This document shows positions 33,835-45,294 of a DNA stretch of 64,000 nucleotides, piece by piece (position 1 is the first letter of the stretch; every line of letters starts with the position of its first letter). The DNA lies in assembly GCA_012934845.2 (NCBI GenBank), contig WNNJ02000379.1:62001-126000 (forward strand), given 5' to 3'. Source of the DNA: Pomphorhynchus laevis. Lineage: Eukaryota; Acanthocephala; Palaeacanthocephala; Echinorhynchida; Pomphorhynchidae. The notes beneath the pieces were generated by a model. The model was not told the DNA's origin. It did not search any database and worked only from the letters and a program-made list of their open reading frames with translations. The position numbers and the translations under genes are program-made.

Positions 33835-36719
33835 CTATCGGGCCAACAATAATGACGAGTTCACTCCATTTTCGTGATCGCCATCATTCGGAAGATTTTC
33901 AAACTCGCAACCCACATATTTATAATCGACAAGGCTACGATATACCTAACTTGCGGCTCTTATATACACATATACTTAGTATATCAACTAAGTTATCCGA
34001 ACTTTCCTTTGTTGTTAACCCAAAACATACGGATATTGTAGCACTCACGGAAACCTGGCTTAATCCACAAATATGTTATGATGAATTTAGTCTAGATGGA
34101 TACTCTATTGTTCGTATGGATCGGTTATCTTCAAGAGGTGGTGGAGTCATCATCTTCGCGTGAGATTCTTCGTCGGTAAGACTAGTCGATGCATGCGGTG
34201 ACGAGGTGTCCCTAAATGAGTACATTTGGGTTAAACTAACAGCGACAGATAATCGTCATTTCATTGTGGGTTTATTCTATCGATTACCTCGTTCATCAAC
34301 AGTGTCTATATGTAACTCATTTTGCGAAAACATTTAAGAACTAAGTCATCGGCGATAGTTCTTGGTGATTTCAATATGCCCCACGTTGACTGGATAAACT
34401 TCGTGCCTCTACCTGATTGTGACCCTGAATCAGAAAATCTTCTCGACGCCATTAATGACATTGAACCTTAATCAGCACATTCACGAATTCACACGCGCTC
34501 GTGGACATAGTGCGTCTCTACTTGATATATGCCTATCGGCTGATGCCTCTATCATTAACCGGATTTATTATGATCCACCAATCAGTTCTAGTGACCATCG
34601 CATGATTGATATTGTAGTTTCGCTCAGATGCCCTCGTTCAATCAAAACAGTTCCACAAGTCAATCCAATAAAGGCTAACTTTCTCAGTATAAAACGTATA
34701 CTCAGTACGGTAGCATAACCCGATCCTTTTATCATTAGTACTAAACCTGCATTAAACCATCTAAAACCTACTCTGATTGAGTTATTGACATTTTTCTCAC
34801 CAATTCAGAATAAGAAAACGTGCATCCGTATTCCAATTTGGTTTGACTCTGAAATTAAGCATGCAATCAGATCACGGGATATCTCATTTTCTGCGTACAA
34901 AGATGGTAGACTATCCTTTGATAAATACCGATTATTGAGAAACAAGGTAACTTGTATTAAGAGACCGAAGATTTCATTTCTAACATATGTCGGGCTGCAT
35001 CCTCGAAGTCTAAGCAGTTATTCAATCACATACAGCGCCATAATACTGCGCCAGATAAATTTTACAATATTGTGAACAACACGGGTGATTTAACTGTTGA
35101 CCCTATCGAAGTTGCAGAGCTCTTTTCCGCTCATTTTACAATTCAAGAAGCGAAGTTGGATTACGACTATTTGTCCCATTACATTCCCAGATTCATTCGA
35201 TCATGTCTTAATGACATATTTATTAGCAAAGAGGACGTACGTACAGAGCTACTCAAGCTACCACGTACTTGCGTTTCCGGACCGGATGGCCTTCCATCTA
35301 TACTTTTCCGCGAGCTGGCTACAGTGTTGACAAGTCCGCTATGTGCTATATTCCAGAGTTCTCTATACTCTGGAAGTTTACTGGATGACTGGAAAAGGTT
35401 TATAATCTGCCCACTGTTCAAAAAGTGATCACAGTCAGACTAACAATTATCATCCCATGTCTAACTTCTATTGCATGCAAAGTAATGGATAGGATTCTGC
35501 TTCGTACAGTAAGTTCACATCTAGAAGACAATAACATCTTCAACGATGCTCAGCACGGTGTCAGACCTCACCGTTCTACCGTAACTAACCTTGTATTATC
35601 CCGGAATAGTTGGTCGAATGCGGTGCAAGCAGGAACAGGAGTGGACACGCTCTTCTTCGATTTATCAAAGGCTTTTGATAGGGTCGTACACCGTATTCTT
35701 ATCAATCAACTATCGTTATGTGGGATTAGTGGTTGCGTTAAAACTTGGATTCAGTCATTCCTAACTGATCGTTACTTTGCCGTGCGCATCAAAGGTTGTA
35801 TATCTAAGTGGTCAGCAATCACCTGTGATTAACCACAAGGCTGCGATCTGAGTCCAATGATTGATGTCATATCTAGTGAGTGCGCTCTATATGCCGATGA
35901 TTTAAAGATTTGGCGTCTAATACAACGCATGTACGATGTAATTGAGTTGCAACGCGACGTAGACTCAATCACCAAATAGTGTCGTGCAAAGAGATTGGTT
36001 TTGAATACTAATAAGTGTAGACTTATGCACATGGGTCCTATAAAAATCGTAGGGACATATGCGATAGAAGATGCAATCATCGAAAAGGTTTCATGTTTCA
36101 GTGATCTGGGCGTGATTGTAAGTAAATATATGAAGACACGAGTCCACGTCCAATATGTCGCCTTCAAATGTCGACGTATGCTAGGCATGTTAAGGCGTTT
36201 TTTGGCCAACTCGATCCAGTTAGTTTTCGCATTGCCTACTCTGCCCTGATATAATCGCATATGTTATACGCGTCCCCCGCATGACACCCACAGCTCCGTG
36301 GCGAATTGGAAATATACAAACGGATATTACGACAAGCAACCCATCTTGTGTCCTCAGTGCGTGGTGTCAACTATACCCAGAGACTGGCATTGTTGAATGT
36401 ACACACTGTTGAACGTTCGCTGTCTGACGCCGACCTAGTGTATGTATGGCGGTCACTGTCTATACCTGGACATGTTTCGAAGTCTATGTTTACAATTCGT
36501 CCACCAGGTCGACTATGAGGTCACAGACTTATGATAAAGCGCAGGCTCCATCCCAGAATAAATTGTGTTACGATAAGCGATCGCATTGCTGACCTGTGGA
36601 ACAATCTTCATGCATCGACAATCGACAGCGGTTCTGTCCAGAAGTTCACGGCAATTATTAAATCACGACAATGCCAGTTTCACCATTTTTCTCTTTCTTT
36701 CCTGTTTTTTATGTTTTGA
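33816..36719 (+). pseudogene. LINE C3 ORF2 endonuclease-reverse transcriptase, decayed
   Basis: The endonuclease shows IVALTETWLNPQI, SSRGGGVIIF, and, in other frames, VLGDFNMPHVDW and SSDHRMIDI. The reverse transcriptase shows VSGPDGLPSILF, motif A LFFDLSKAFDRVVH near 35655, a PQGCDLSPM remnant of motif B (the usual Ser is Cys) and motif C LYADDLKIW near 35890. The C-terminal part has ADLVYVWRSLSI and IADLWNNLH. At least five frame breaks or stops separate these. Not functional. Confidence 0.8.
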
Positions 36720-38345
36720 GCTATGTGATCCAGCCAATTTGAGCTTATGCTCCTGGGCTGTTGTAGCAATAATAATATTGATACAATTTACTCATAGCTT
36801 TAAATCCTGTATTTCTAGGGTATATACGCCAAGATATTCAAACGGTTGATCGTTAAAGAATAATAGAATCATAATATTTTCTTATGTCTATTGATTTTGT
36901 CGCGAACAATAAAACAACTTGTGCTCTCCAATCAGATTTGATCTCTCAAATTATTTTTTCCTCCAGAAGTTTCGAAATTTCAGTATACATGAAACTTGTA
37001 TCATCATCCGAAAATTTTTCTAAATTTGATTGCAATTGGTTTAACATGAGGTTTTAAAAAGGAGAATATACTGGATTACACCAAATCGGCTGAAAATATA
37101 TTGTATACAGGAGGTCTAATCGTGAGTTAATCTTGTTTACCGTCATAGTTTAGAATTAGTTGTAAATGTAGTCTTTGAAAATCCAAGCTAAATATCAAAT
37201 CAGTACATAACTCTTTTATTACTTCAAACTTGATGTTTTTGTATCACAGCCGTAGAATTTGATATTCAACGCGCATTGTCCATTAATATAAGCTCTGTTG
37301 TTGTGTATTGCAAATGAAATTAGATAAGATAGTATATGAATTTCCAATTTAAGTTCAGAAGCTATATTTGCGTTGATAAAGCTGGCCGAACTTGCCGAAT
37401 CGATAATAGCTACCAGTCTTCCGCCTTCTACTTCGAGATAAACTGTTGTTCCGCGATGTTAAGATGGGGCGCTGACACAGACGTCAGTCTTTGTCATTGA
37501 ACGATAATCAACACAATACGCATTAGTTGATGACACATTCACTGCACATAAAGATCTATGCCCGATACAAACAGTTGTTGAACCTTGATTTTATTTATAC
37601 ATTCGAGGCCAATGATAAACTTTGACACACGACATACATCTTGAATTCTTTGCCGGACATCGCATTCGTGAATGTAAACTGCTCCACAGAACTAACATGT
37701 TTTCTTTAACGACTGATAATGATCTTTCAAATTGCGAATCATTTTTAGTTACTGAATTAGGTGATTCATGATCTTCGAATGGGATTGCGTATGTTTCATA
37801 ATTAGTAATATTGCATGTTGGAGTTGGTTGGTTCGAATTATAAGGATATTTATGCTGTTCAGATTGTTGCAAAGCCGATTCCAGAAACTTTCCAATATCA
37901 ATTCCTTCTTGCAATGCTAGCTATTGCTTTTCGAGAAGTCTTTTACTGATCGCAGTTGAATGAATTCCACTAATAAGTTACTGTATTCATTGACTGTTAC
38001 ATCTTGAAAATCACAAGCCCGACTAAGGCGGTGTAATTCTTGTACGAATTCAACAATAGACTCGTACCTTCCTTTTCGTGTAGCAAGCTAAAACTGTGCA
38101 AATATAATATTTAATTTCTTGACGTATAAACGGTCTAGAGTATCCCTCGCATAAGTGAAATCAGCTTGGCCAGAAATATAATCATATACAGAGGCACTTA
38201 TATATTTAACGAGGACACTAAGTTTGTCAGGACAATTTTGTCCATTTGAAAGTTTTCGAATGTTTTTTCCAGTATTTATATTCAAAATGAATTTACATCT
38301 AGAATAGATAGATAATATATTTAAATAGTCTCAAAGCATAATCCC

Positions 38346-38530
38346 CGACTTAGTCTTTTTATCATCAAGAAGACGAGAAACGAGTCATGGGCATATTTGC
38401 AGTGATTTTTATTTTTATTTTGCTTGTTGACTTCTTTTTCTTCATTCCTTATTTTTTAGTTTTATCATTTTTTTAACTGTCATCAGGCAAAATAGCCTTA
38501 TGACTAAGCCTTGTAAGAATAATAATAATG
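38346..38530 (+). mobile_element. Possible CR1-like LINE 3' UTR relic
   Basis: Ends CATCAGGCAAAATAGCC...TTGTAAGAATAATAATAATG, resembling the C3 3' end (ATCCAGCCAATTTGAGC...GTTGTAGCAATAATAATA). Only the terminal ~100 bp are comparable. Confidence 0.4.
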
Positions 38531-38571
38531 TTATCACACCAATGATATTAAGCGAACTTGTTAGTTGTTCA
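38523..38571 (+). repeat. 49-bp exact direct repeat, first copy
   Basis: Identical over 49 bp to 39282-39330. The 710 bp between the copies starts with ...CTAGCTGATTT and ends with AAATCAGCTAA, so short inverted ends lie just inside the direct repeats. Confidence 0.95.
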
Positions 38572-38879
38572 TAACTAGCTGATTTGTCTTACTGATACTG
38601 TGATGCAATGGTTACTACTCGCCTCCTATCTGCTGAACCATTGAGATTCTGTTTATATCTCGCGGACTCCCTAAATGTGTCTACAATAATATGATTCAAA
38701 AACTGATATTCTCATTCACTACCACATGGTTTTCGTATAATCAAAAATGCAATTCAGTTATTATAATCACTCTCTGGATTTGCGAGAATATGCTCCGTAT
38801 TTCTGTGAACTTCTCGATATACAAGTAATTTCTAATTGACATTCGCAGTTTTAGAATACTAATTAATTTCAAATATGAT

Positions 38880-39200
38880 GATAAGTTCTAATATCTCAAA
38901 CTGGCTAAAATTTGACAATCGGCCTTAAAGAATTCGGTATATGTAGACAATTTTGATCATTTATTTGGACCCGATTTCGCATTTCGTCTATCAGTCTGTA
39001 GATGCATATTGAATCCAGTTATTACAATTTTACCACAAATTGACAATCTATGCATTTCGTTGATAATTCAGTTCACTTGAGCATTCGGGCTGCGATAGAC
39101 TATACACACATTATAAATCAGCTAACGTTAACAAAGTTAAATCTTCGCTCATCATAAGGCTTCAGCATCTCCGACTTAGTCTTTTAAAACAAACGGTGAT
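38880..39200 (-). mobile_element. LINE endonuclease-domain relic
   Basis: The minus strand reads YNVCIVYRSPNAQVN, a stop, then IINEMHRLSICGKIVITGFN, matching the YRxPN and GDFN region of an AP-type LINE endonuclease (GDFN degraded to TGFN). No neighbouring domains of this copy were identified. Confidence 0.55.
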
Positions 39201-39281
39201 AACAATTTTGCTATTTTCGCCCTTCTTTGTTAGCACTCAATAAGTTATACACAGATATTCCTATTTAGGAATTAAATCAGC

Positions 39282-39330
39282 TAATAATGTTATCACACCA
39301 ATGATATTAAGCGAACTTGTTAGTTGTTCA
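39282..39330 (+). repeat. 49-bp exact direct repeat, second copy
   Basis: Identical to 38523-38571; see that entry. Confidence 0.95.
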
Positions 39331-39439
39331 AGAGTTTTTATGTGAAAAATTGTCAGAACTAAGTAATGCGGCACGCAGCTCATGCGTTTTATCAACCACA
39401 CTACATGAATTTGTACAAATCAGGAATATACTAAGTATG

Positions 39440-40215
39440 ATAACAGGTAGATAAAAAAAAAAAGATTTATTTTTTTAACGTGGCAAATGCGTGCCAGCGC
39501 ACGCTTACATGACCACAACAAAAACAAAACTGTGAATCAGGCGTCGAGAAGGTGTGAACGGAGGAGGTGTTTGAATGTGATAAAAGAGGGAGCGCGGCGG
39601 ACGTCGAGAGGGAGTTGATTCCAGGCGAGTGAGGCGGCGACGAGGAAGGATCGGAGACCGTAGTTGTTGGAGTAATTAGGAACGTGGAGTAAGAGGGTAT
39701 GACAGGAACGAAGCGATAGCGAGGTGGGGCGAGTATCGTCTAAGAAAGGAAGGTTGATGAACGATGGGGAGCCGACAGCGATGAGACGAAAAGTAATGAG
39801 AAGAAGGCGGAGTTTGATGCGGATGTGGATGGTGGGCCAGGAGAGTTGGGCAAAATATGTGGATGTGTGGTCGAAGCGACGGAGGCGAAAGAGCACTCGA
39901 ACGGCGGTGTTGATTATTCGTTGTAGGGGTAGGATGATGGATTTTGGAGAATTGGCGAAAAGGCTAAGGCAGTAATCGATTTTAGGGAAAAGAAGCGATG
40001 AAAGAAGAGACATACAAGAACGGAAGTCGATAAGGGGGCGGATACGGCGGATGTCACGAAGAATTAAGTTAGACGAGCGGACCTTGTCACGGACGAAGGG
40101 TTTAAGGGAAAGGTGATCATCGAAATGGAAGCCTAAGAAAGTGAGATTGTGGACTACAGGGATGATCGATGAGACAAAAGATACAATGGGAGGAGATATG
40201 CTTGGTTTACGGGGA
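39440..40215 (-). mobile_element. LINE family A, 3' fragment A3
   Basis: 5'-truncated minus-strand copy containing the post-RT C-terminal region, open from about 40240 to 39537 (SIIPVVHNLTFLGFHFDDHLS...NYGLRSFLVAASLAWNQLP), the conserved 3' stem-loop at 39489-39504, and an A-rich tail near 39450. It is the least decayed of the short A fragments. Confidence 0.88.
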
Positions 40216-40236
40216 AGGATCCACAAAAAGATAATA

Positions 40237-40438
40237 TACAAGTGCTTCGGGTCCTGATGTTATTGCACCCTTTCTGGTTCGTTCTTTAGCTTGTTCTCTC
40301 TGTCTGCATCTAACTTATGTTTGTCGACACAGCCTCAAACGTTCCTAGATTCATGACATTTGGAAGCGTGCTATTGTAGTCCCGCTACCCAAGAAGCATC
40401 CAACTGTTAGTTCGTCAAACTTTCGCTCTATTAGCCTT
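40237..40438 (+). mobile_element. LINE family E reverse transcriptase fragment, left half
   Basis: The plus strand translates to SASGPDVIAPFL and, further on, IWKRAIVVPLPKKHPTVSSSNFRSISL, the start of a LINE reverse transcriptase domain. It breaks off exactly at the RSISL motif. The natural continuation (ISKIINKPVLRQIRPYF) is at 44925, beyond LINE A4. Confidence 0.65.
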
Positions 40439-40491
40439 AATAATAATTTATTTTAAGTGGTAAATGCGTACCAGCTGCACGCTTACAAGTC
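40439..40491 (-). mobile_element. LINE A-type 3' tail fragment
   Basis: The minus strand resembles the family A terminus: TTGTAAGCGTGCAGCTGGTACGCATTTACCACTTAAAATAA versus the A4 3' end, with a damaged stem-loop. Only about 50 bp are left, directly before the A4 leader. Confidence 0.6.
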
Positions 40492-40611
40492 CATTAACTA
40501 ACATAAACTTGATAAAAGTTGTTGATTAAAGTTACTTACAATAAATAACATACACAAATTACAACAAGGAGCGCAGTTTTAAAAATTGTAAACTATTCCA
40601 ACCTACAGTTA

Positions 40612-41751
40612 ATGGGAGCCAAGAAGAAAAATCTACCAAAAGCCAAGCGAGCAATCTCTGTTGATACCGATAAAACCGGCAAGCTCGAGAACATACAAGT
40701 GGAATGCTCCGCTAGCGGCTGTCAAATCTGGACATCAGTAACGCATAATTGTGCTTTGGGTCAGGAAACTTGTGGCGGGCCACCGTTCTACTGCGGATTC
40801 TGTGCGGCGAAACAAATCAACTTGATAATAAAACGATTAGAGCAATTGGAAATGGCATCGCAGCATGATCGAATTTCTCAAATTTCTGATAAATCTACTG
40901 AGACAGTAAAGGAGCCGCAAATTGTATCGCAGCAAGATGGATTTTGTCAAGTTTATGATAAATCTACAGAGACAGTGACGGAGCCGCAAATTGTTACAAC
41001 TAATGTATTTTCACTCCCCGACACCCCACGTCCCGTCCTTCCCGTCTCGTTTCTCAATACCTTGCATCCATCAATCAAAATCACATCCACCAACCTCCAC
41101 TATCCTTCCACTCATAACCTTTCCTCACATCGCTTGCCACCCTCTTTATTATCATTATCCTCTATGTCTCCCGTCGTCAAACCAAATCCCTCCAAATCAT
41201 CAACTGCCAGCTCTTCTATCGTGATCTCACCTACTCACGTCAGTCGTCCTCCTTTACGGAAGCGCTTTGCTTCTCGCGATCGTTGCGTCATTGTCACTAA
41301 TATCACGCCTTCAAACTCCATATCTCCACAAACACGTCTAGACCACGATGTTTCCGCCTTCAGATCAATCCTCTCGTCTATTGTCCCTGCGGATAAACCA
41401 TTCTTTTTCAAAAACATTTCTCCTGTCGCATTCATTCGTCTAAACAAATCTTCTCAATCTAATCCTTCCCAGCCCCCTCTCCTAAAAATTGTTTTCAAGC
41501 ATCGCTCTCACGCGTCTTCTGTCCTCTCTCAACGATTCAAACTCATGTCATCTTCAACCACTCGAATTTTCCCCGATCGCGCCCCTTCTGAAATCGCTCA
41601 AATCTCTTCAGCCCGCATCGAAAAACGCCGTCGCGAGGAAAACGGCGAAACATCACTCTCCATCCGAAACATAGACGGAAATTTTCAAGTTGTCCACACC
41701 CGTCCAAAAATTCGATGGCGCTCCATCTCTCCTATGTGTCTTCTCCACTAG
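40612..41751 (+). CDS. LINE A4 ORF1 protein
   Basis: 379 residues, starting MGAKKKNLPKAKRA (basic). Cys finger: C32 and C37 (ECSASGC), then C61-x2-C64 (YCGFC), a PHD/treble-clef-like half. A short duplicated acidic linker (DKSTETV appears twice, near residues 95 and 119), a Ser/Pro-rich middle, then the conserved core RDRCVIVTNITPS, RPPLRKR, LLKIVFKHRS and a C-terminus GNFQVVHTRPKIRW. Predicted element RNA-binding partner of ORF2. Ends 37 bp inside ORF2, in a different frame. No defects are visible. Confidence 0.78.
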   Translation: MGAKKKNLPKAKRAISVDTDKTGKLENIQVECSASGCQIWTSVTHNCALGQETCGGPPFYCGFCAAKQINLIIKRLEQLEMASQHDRISQISDKSTETVKEPQIVSQQDGFCQVYDKSTETVTEPQIVTTNVFSLPDTPRPVLPVSFLNTLHPSIKITSTNLHYPSTHNLSSHRLPPSLLSLSSMSPVVKPNPSKSSTASSSIVISPTHVSRPPLRKRFASRDRCVIVTNITPSNSISPQTRLDHDVSAFRSILSSIVPADKPFFFKNISPVAFIRLNKSSQSNPSQPPLLKIVFKHRSHASSVLSQRFKLMSSSTTRIFPDRAPSEIAQISSARIEKRRREENGETSLSIRNIDGNFQVVHTRPKIRWRSISPMCLLH

Positions 41752-44609
41752 ACTCTTTCGCCACAGCACACGGTTTCCGCCTCGGTCTCCTCAACACTAG
41801 ATCTATTCTCAATAAATCCGATCTTATCCTCAACGTATTCACCAAGCAATCCATCGATCTCTACTGCCTCACCGAATCTTGGCACTCAGATTCCGACGAC
41901 CTTTCCATTCGCCGTCTGCTCTCTACCGGTTGCTCCCTAGTCGAATCCGCCCGCCCCCTCAGCTCATGCCCTTCTAAATCCTCTAATCATGGCGGCATCG
42001 TCGCATTCGCGCGTCACCCAGCGTCTCTTCGCAAAATCAATCCCCCTTTCAGTCCTTGCTCTTTTGAATTGCTCACTTGTCGTTATTCTAACCCGATCAC
42101 TCTAGATCTCGCCATTGTATACCGTCCTGGTTCATCAGCTCCTACAGCCTTATTTTTTACCGAACTCGCTGACCTCCTTTCTCATTGTTCTTTGTCCTCA
42201 ATCCCTTCACTCGTTCTAGGCGACTTCAATATCCGCCTAGACCGCCCCTCTTCCACAGATTCCATCCGCTTCATCAACATTCTATCCAACTACAATTACA
42301 AACTAATCTCCACTGCCCCCACACATATACTTGGTGGGGCACTCGACATCATCGCTGTCCCCGATCATTTTGCTGCCTACACATCACTGTCCATCTCTGA
42401 TCCTGGTCTATCCGATCACTTTCTTATCACCCTTGATCTCACTCGCAACCACACCCCTCCTCACACACCTACAATCCTACGTCGCCCTTGGAGAAATCTT
42501 GACCTCTCCCTTCTCCGCTCTGCCTTACTCAAATCGTCTCTATCATTACCCACAATAACATATTCATCTCCTCACGATCTCGCCTTTCTTTTCGACTCTG
42601 AACTCACATCCACTCGCGATATTCTCTTGCCCTTCATGTCTCACCCACACCGTCGCTTGCACCGTGCCCCATGGTTTGACATCCAATGTCTACTCTCAAA
42701 GCGTCGACTCCGCCATGCTTTTCGAGTCTATCACCGCTCTCTCAGACGCGATTTCCGCCCGATCACTCCGTCTTTCCGTGATTCCTATCTTGCTCTTCGC
42801 CGGTCTCATCTCAACCTACTACGTACCAAATGCAACTCCTTCTGGCAGCATAAAATCATCACTTCATTCAACTCTAAGACTCTCTGGCATACTTTTAACT
42901 CAATCCTGGCTCGTTCCTCTACGCCGTGCAACATCAATGCTAATGATTATTCATCATTTCTCCAGACTAAAGTATCCACGCTGCTCTCTCACACCCCGGT
43001 CTCCATCCTATCCCACTCTGCCCCGCCTAGCCTCATCCTTCCGGAACTCTTTCATCTTCTCCCTGTCTCACCTACAGAAATATCATCTGTCCTCATGTCC
43101 TTGCCCAACAAAACCTCACCCGCCGATCCCCTGCCTACCCACATATTAAAATCTATATGCTCATCGATATCCCCATTTCTCACAACCTTGTTTAACTCGT
43201 CCATCCGCAGTCGTATCTTCCCTTCACACTGGAAATCCGCAATCGTTCGTCCCCTCCTTAAGAAACAATCGCTCGACCCTCCCTTCCTTCTAGCTATCGC
43301 CCCATTTCACTACTCCCTACTCTTTCTAAGCTCTTAGAACGCCTCATCTTAATACAAATCAACGCTTATCTCTCCTCATCCAATCTGTACCCTCCTTTCC
43401 AATCCGCTTTCCGCTCTAATCACTCGACAGAAATCGCATGCATAAAAGTGTACAACGACTTACTCATTTCTCGAGACAAGGCTCTACATAGTGTTCTCAT
43501 CTCCCTCGACATCTCCTCCGCATTCGACATTGTCGACCACTCCGTCCTCCTTTCTCGCCTTCGTTATGATTACGGATTTTCTTCCTCCTCCGTAGCATGT
43601 TTCGCCTCATACATATCCGACCGTTCCTTTCGCGTCTGTTCTAATTCATCATCCTCCCCTCCCATCCCTATTTTTTGCGGGGTCCCACAAGGTTCAGTCC
43701 TAGGTCCTATGCTTTTCTCTCTTCTGCTTGGCGATCTATCTCCGTTTATCAAACCTTACTCCTTTAAGGTCATGCAATACGCCGATGACATTCTAATCTA
43801 TGCTCATGCACCCGCACATCGCATACACGATATCGGCATTTCTGCTCCAACTGTCTTTCTTTATCTACAAACGTCTCTCCAATCTCCATCTCGTTCTAAA
43901 CCCCGAAAAGTTCAAAATAATGTGGATCCTCCCCCGTAAACCAAACATATCTCCTCCCATTGTTTCTTTTGCCTCATCGATCATCCCTATAGTCCACAAT
44001 CTCACTTTCTTAGGCTTCCATTTCGATGATCACCTTTCCCTTAAACCCTTCGTCCGTGACAAGGTCCGCTCGTCTAACTTAATTCTCCGTGACATCCACC
44101 GTATCCGCCCCCTTATCGACTTCCGTTCTTGTATGTCTCTTCTTTCATCGCTTCTTTTCCCTAAAATCGATTACTGCCTTAGCCTTTTCGCCAATTCTCC
44201 AAAATCCATCATCCTACCCCTACAACGAATAATCAACACCGCCGTTCGAGTGCTCTTTCGTCTCCGTCGCTTCGACCACACATCCACATATCTTGCCCAA
44301 CTCTCCTGGCCCACCATCCACATCCGCATCAAACTCCGCCTTCTTCTCGTTACTTTTCGTCTCATCGCTGTCGGCTCCCTATCGTTCATCAACCTTCCTT
44401 TCTTAGACGATACTCACCCCACCTCGCTATCGCTTCGTTCCTGTCATACCCTCTTACTCCACGTTCCTAACTACTCCAACAACTACGGTCTCCGATCCTT
44501 CCTCGTCGCCGCCTCACTCGCCTGGAATCAACTCCCTCTCGACGTCCGCCGCGCTCCCTCCTTTATCACATTCAAACACCTCCTCTGTTCACACCTTCTC
44601 GACACCTGA
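41715..44609 (+). pseudogene. LINE A4 ORF2 endonuclease-reverse transcriptase, two frameshifts
   Basis: ATG at 41715 overlapping ORF1. The first 540 codons hold the endonuclease (GLLNTRSILNK, YCLTESWHSDS, NHGGIVAFAR, VLGDFNIRLDRPS, LSDHFLITLDL) and the start of the RT (NKTSPADPLPTHILK, HWKSAIVRPLLKK). A one-base loss near 43278 (GACCCT where A1 has GACCCCT) shifts the frame; the next segment has motif A ISLDISSAFDIVDH, motif B GVPQGSVLGPM and motif C QYADDILIYA. Small losses near 43845-43870 shift it again into the C-terminal segment ending at 44609. All catalytic motifs are intact, so the copy is young. Confidence 0.88.
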
Positions 44610-44640
44610 TTCACAGTCTTGTTTTGTTGTGGCCATGTAA

Positions 44641-44656
44641 GCGTGCGCTGGCACGC
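44641..44656 (+). other. LINE A 3'-terminal stem-loop (copy A4)
   Basis: GCGTGC-GCTG-GCACGC, identical to the hairpins in A1 and A3. Confidence 0.7.
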
Positions 44657-44704
44657 ATTTGCCACGTTAAAATAAATCCTTTTTAAAAAAAATAAAAAAA
44701 GGTC

Positions 44705-44924
44705 GTTAAAGAACATACTTGATAAGGCAGCTGAGCCTGGACGATATACAATCACAAGTTCCATAGAGAAAGGAGTTGATAATCCGTATATGAGTAATTC
44801 GAACGAAGTATAACGGATGTTAGCGTTAATTTTACTTAGAGTCGTTGGGTTACGAGCAATGGCAACAATACCGCTATGGTTAGAAGCAGTAGATGTGGAA
44901 AAGACAATTGGACGATTGGACTTA
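44705..44924 (-). mobile_element. LINE endonuclease fragment related to family A
   Basis: The minus strand encodes NHSGIVAIARNPTTLSKINA, then FELLIYGLSTPFSMELVIVY and RPGSAALSSMFFNDL, clearly homologous to the A4 endonuclease (NHGGIVAFARHPASLRKINP...LAIVYRPGS) but substantially diverged. Its orientation is opposite to A4 and to the LINE E half that follows. Confidence 0.7.
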
Positions 44925-45294
44925 CTTGCATGATTTCCAAAATTATCAATAAACCAGTCTTGAGGCAGATTCGACCTTATTTTAAGAAAAATAGTTTTCT
45001 CTCTCACTCACAACATGGATTTATGCCTGCGGTTCTCGTTATGGTTTCTATTTTCAGATCATGCAGTGGATTAATAATTTCATATCTTTGTGGTTATTCC
45101 AAGTAAGACTTAATGGTGTTCTTTAAAAGAGCTCTATGGTGCTTTCCGGTGTACCTCAAGGATCGATTATTGACACACTTTTATGTCGTATTTTTTAATG
45201 ACCTGCTCCTGCGTTTGAATAACCATATTTTAGCATATGCTGTTGATTTAAAAATCTGGACTGTTGTTCGTACTCCTACCGATTGGTAGGAGTA
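44925..45294 (+). mobile_element. LINE family E reverse transcriptase fragment, right half
   Basis: MISKIINKPVLRQIRPYF, FLSHSQHGFMP, then in other frames SGVPQGSIID (motif B) and YAVDLKIW (motif C, with Val in place of the first Asp). It continues the RT fragment at 40237-40438. A perfect 10-bp hairpin (TACTCCTACC/GGTAGGAGTA, 45271-45294) marks its end. Confidence 0.6.

Larger units (their letters stand above)
32510..36870 (+). mobile_element. LINE family C, copy C3, inserted in the gypsy element
   Basis: Full-length-looking plus-strand CR1-like LINE: leader about 32510-32649, ORF1 32650-33834, ORF2 about 33816-36719, and a 3' UTR ending in AATAATAATATTG-like sequence near 36790 with a less certain end near 36870. 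Its orientation is opposite to the host gypsy element, and it interrupts that element's reverse transcriptase. It is more decayed in ORF2 than in ORF1. Confidence 0.82.
30358..38345 (-). mobile_element. Decayed Ty3/gypsy LTR element, split by LINE C3
   Basis: Minus-strand fossil. In element order it has gag-like sequence (about 38285-37930), a zinc-knuckle region (about 37915-37590), a protease-like stretch (about 37480-37130), the start of the reverse transcriptase, then the inserted LINE C3 (about 32510-36870), the rest of the reverse transcriptase and RNase H-like sequence (about 32500-31870), integrase (about 31400-31040) and a basic C-terminus (about 30731-30411). A ~62-bp direct repeat containing TTACATCTAGAATAGATA lies at both ends (30361-30422 and 38284-38344), probably LTR remnants. 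It is heavily broken at many points and old. Confidence 0.75.
40492..44695 (+). mobile_element. LINE family A, copy A4 (nearly intact)
   Basis: Complete family A element: ~120-bp leader, ORF1 40612-41751, ORF2 from 41715, 3' stem-loop 44641-44656, tail AAATAAATCC plus A-rich sequence to 44695. ORF1 is open, and ORF2 has only two frameshift sites by comparison with A1. It is inserted within the older LINE E. Its pyrimidine-rich coding strand contrasts sharply with its surroundings. Confidence 0.9.
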
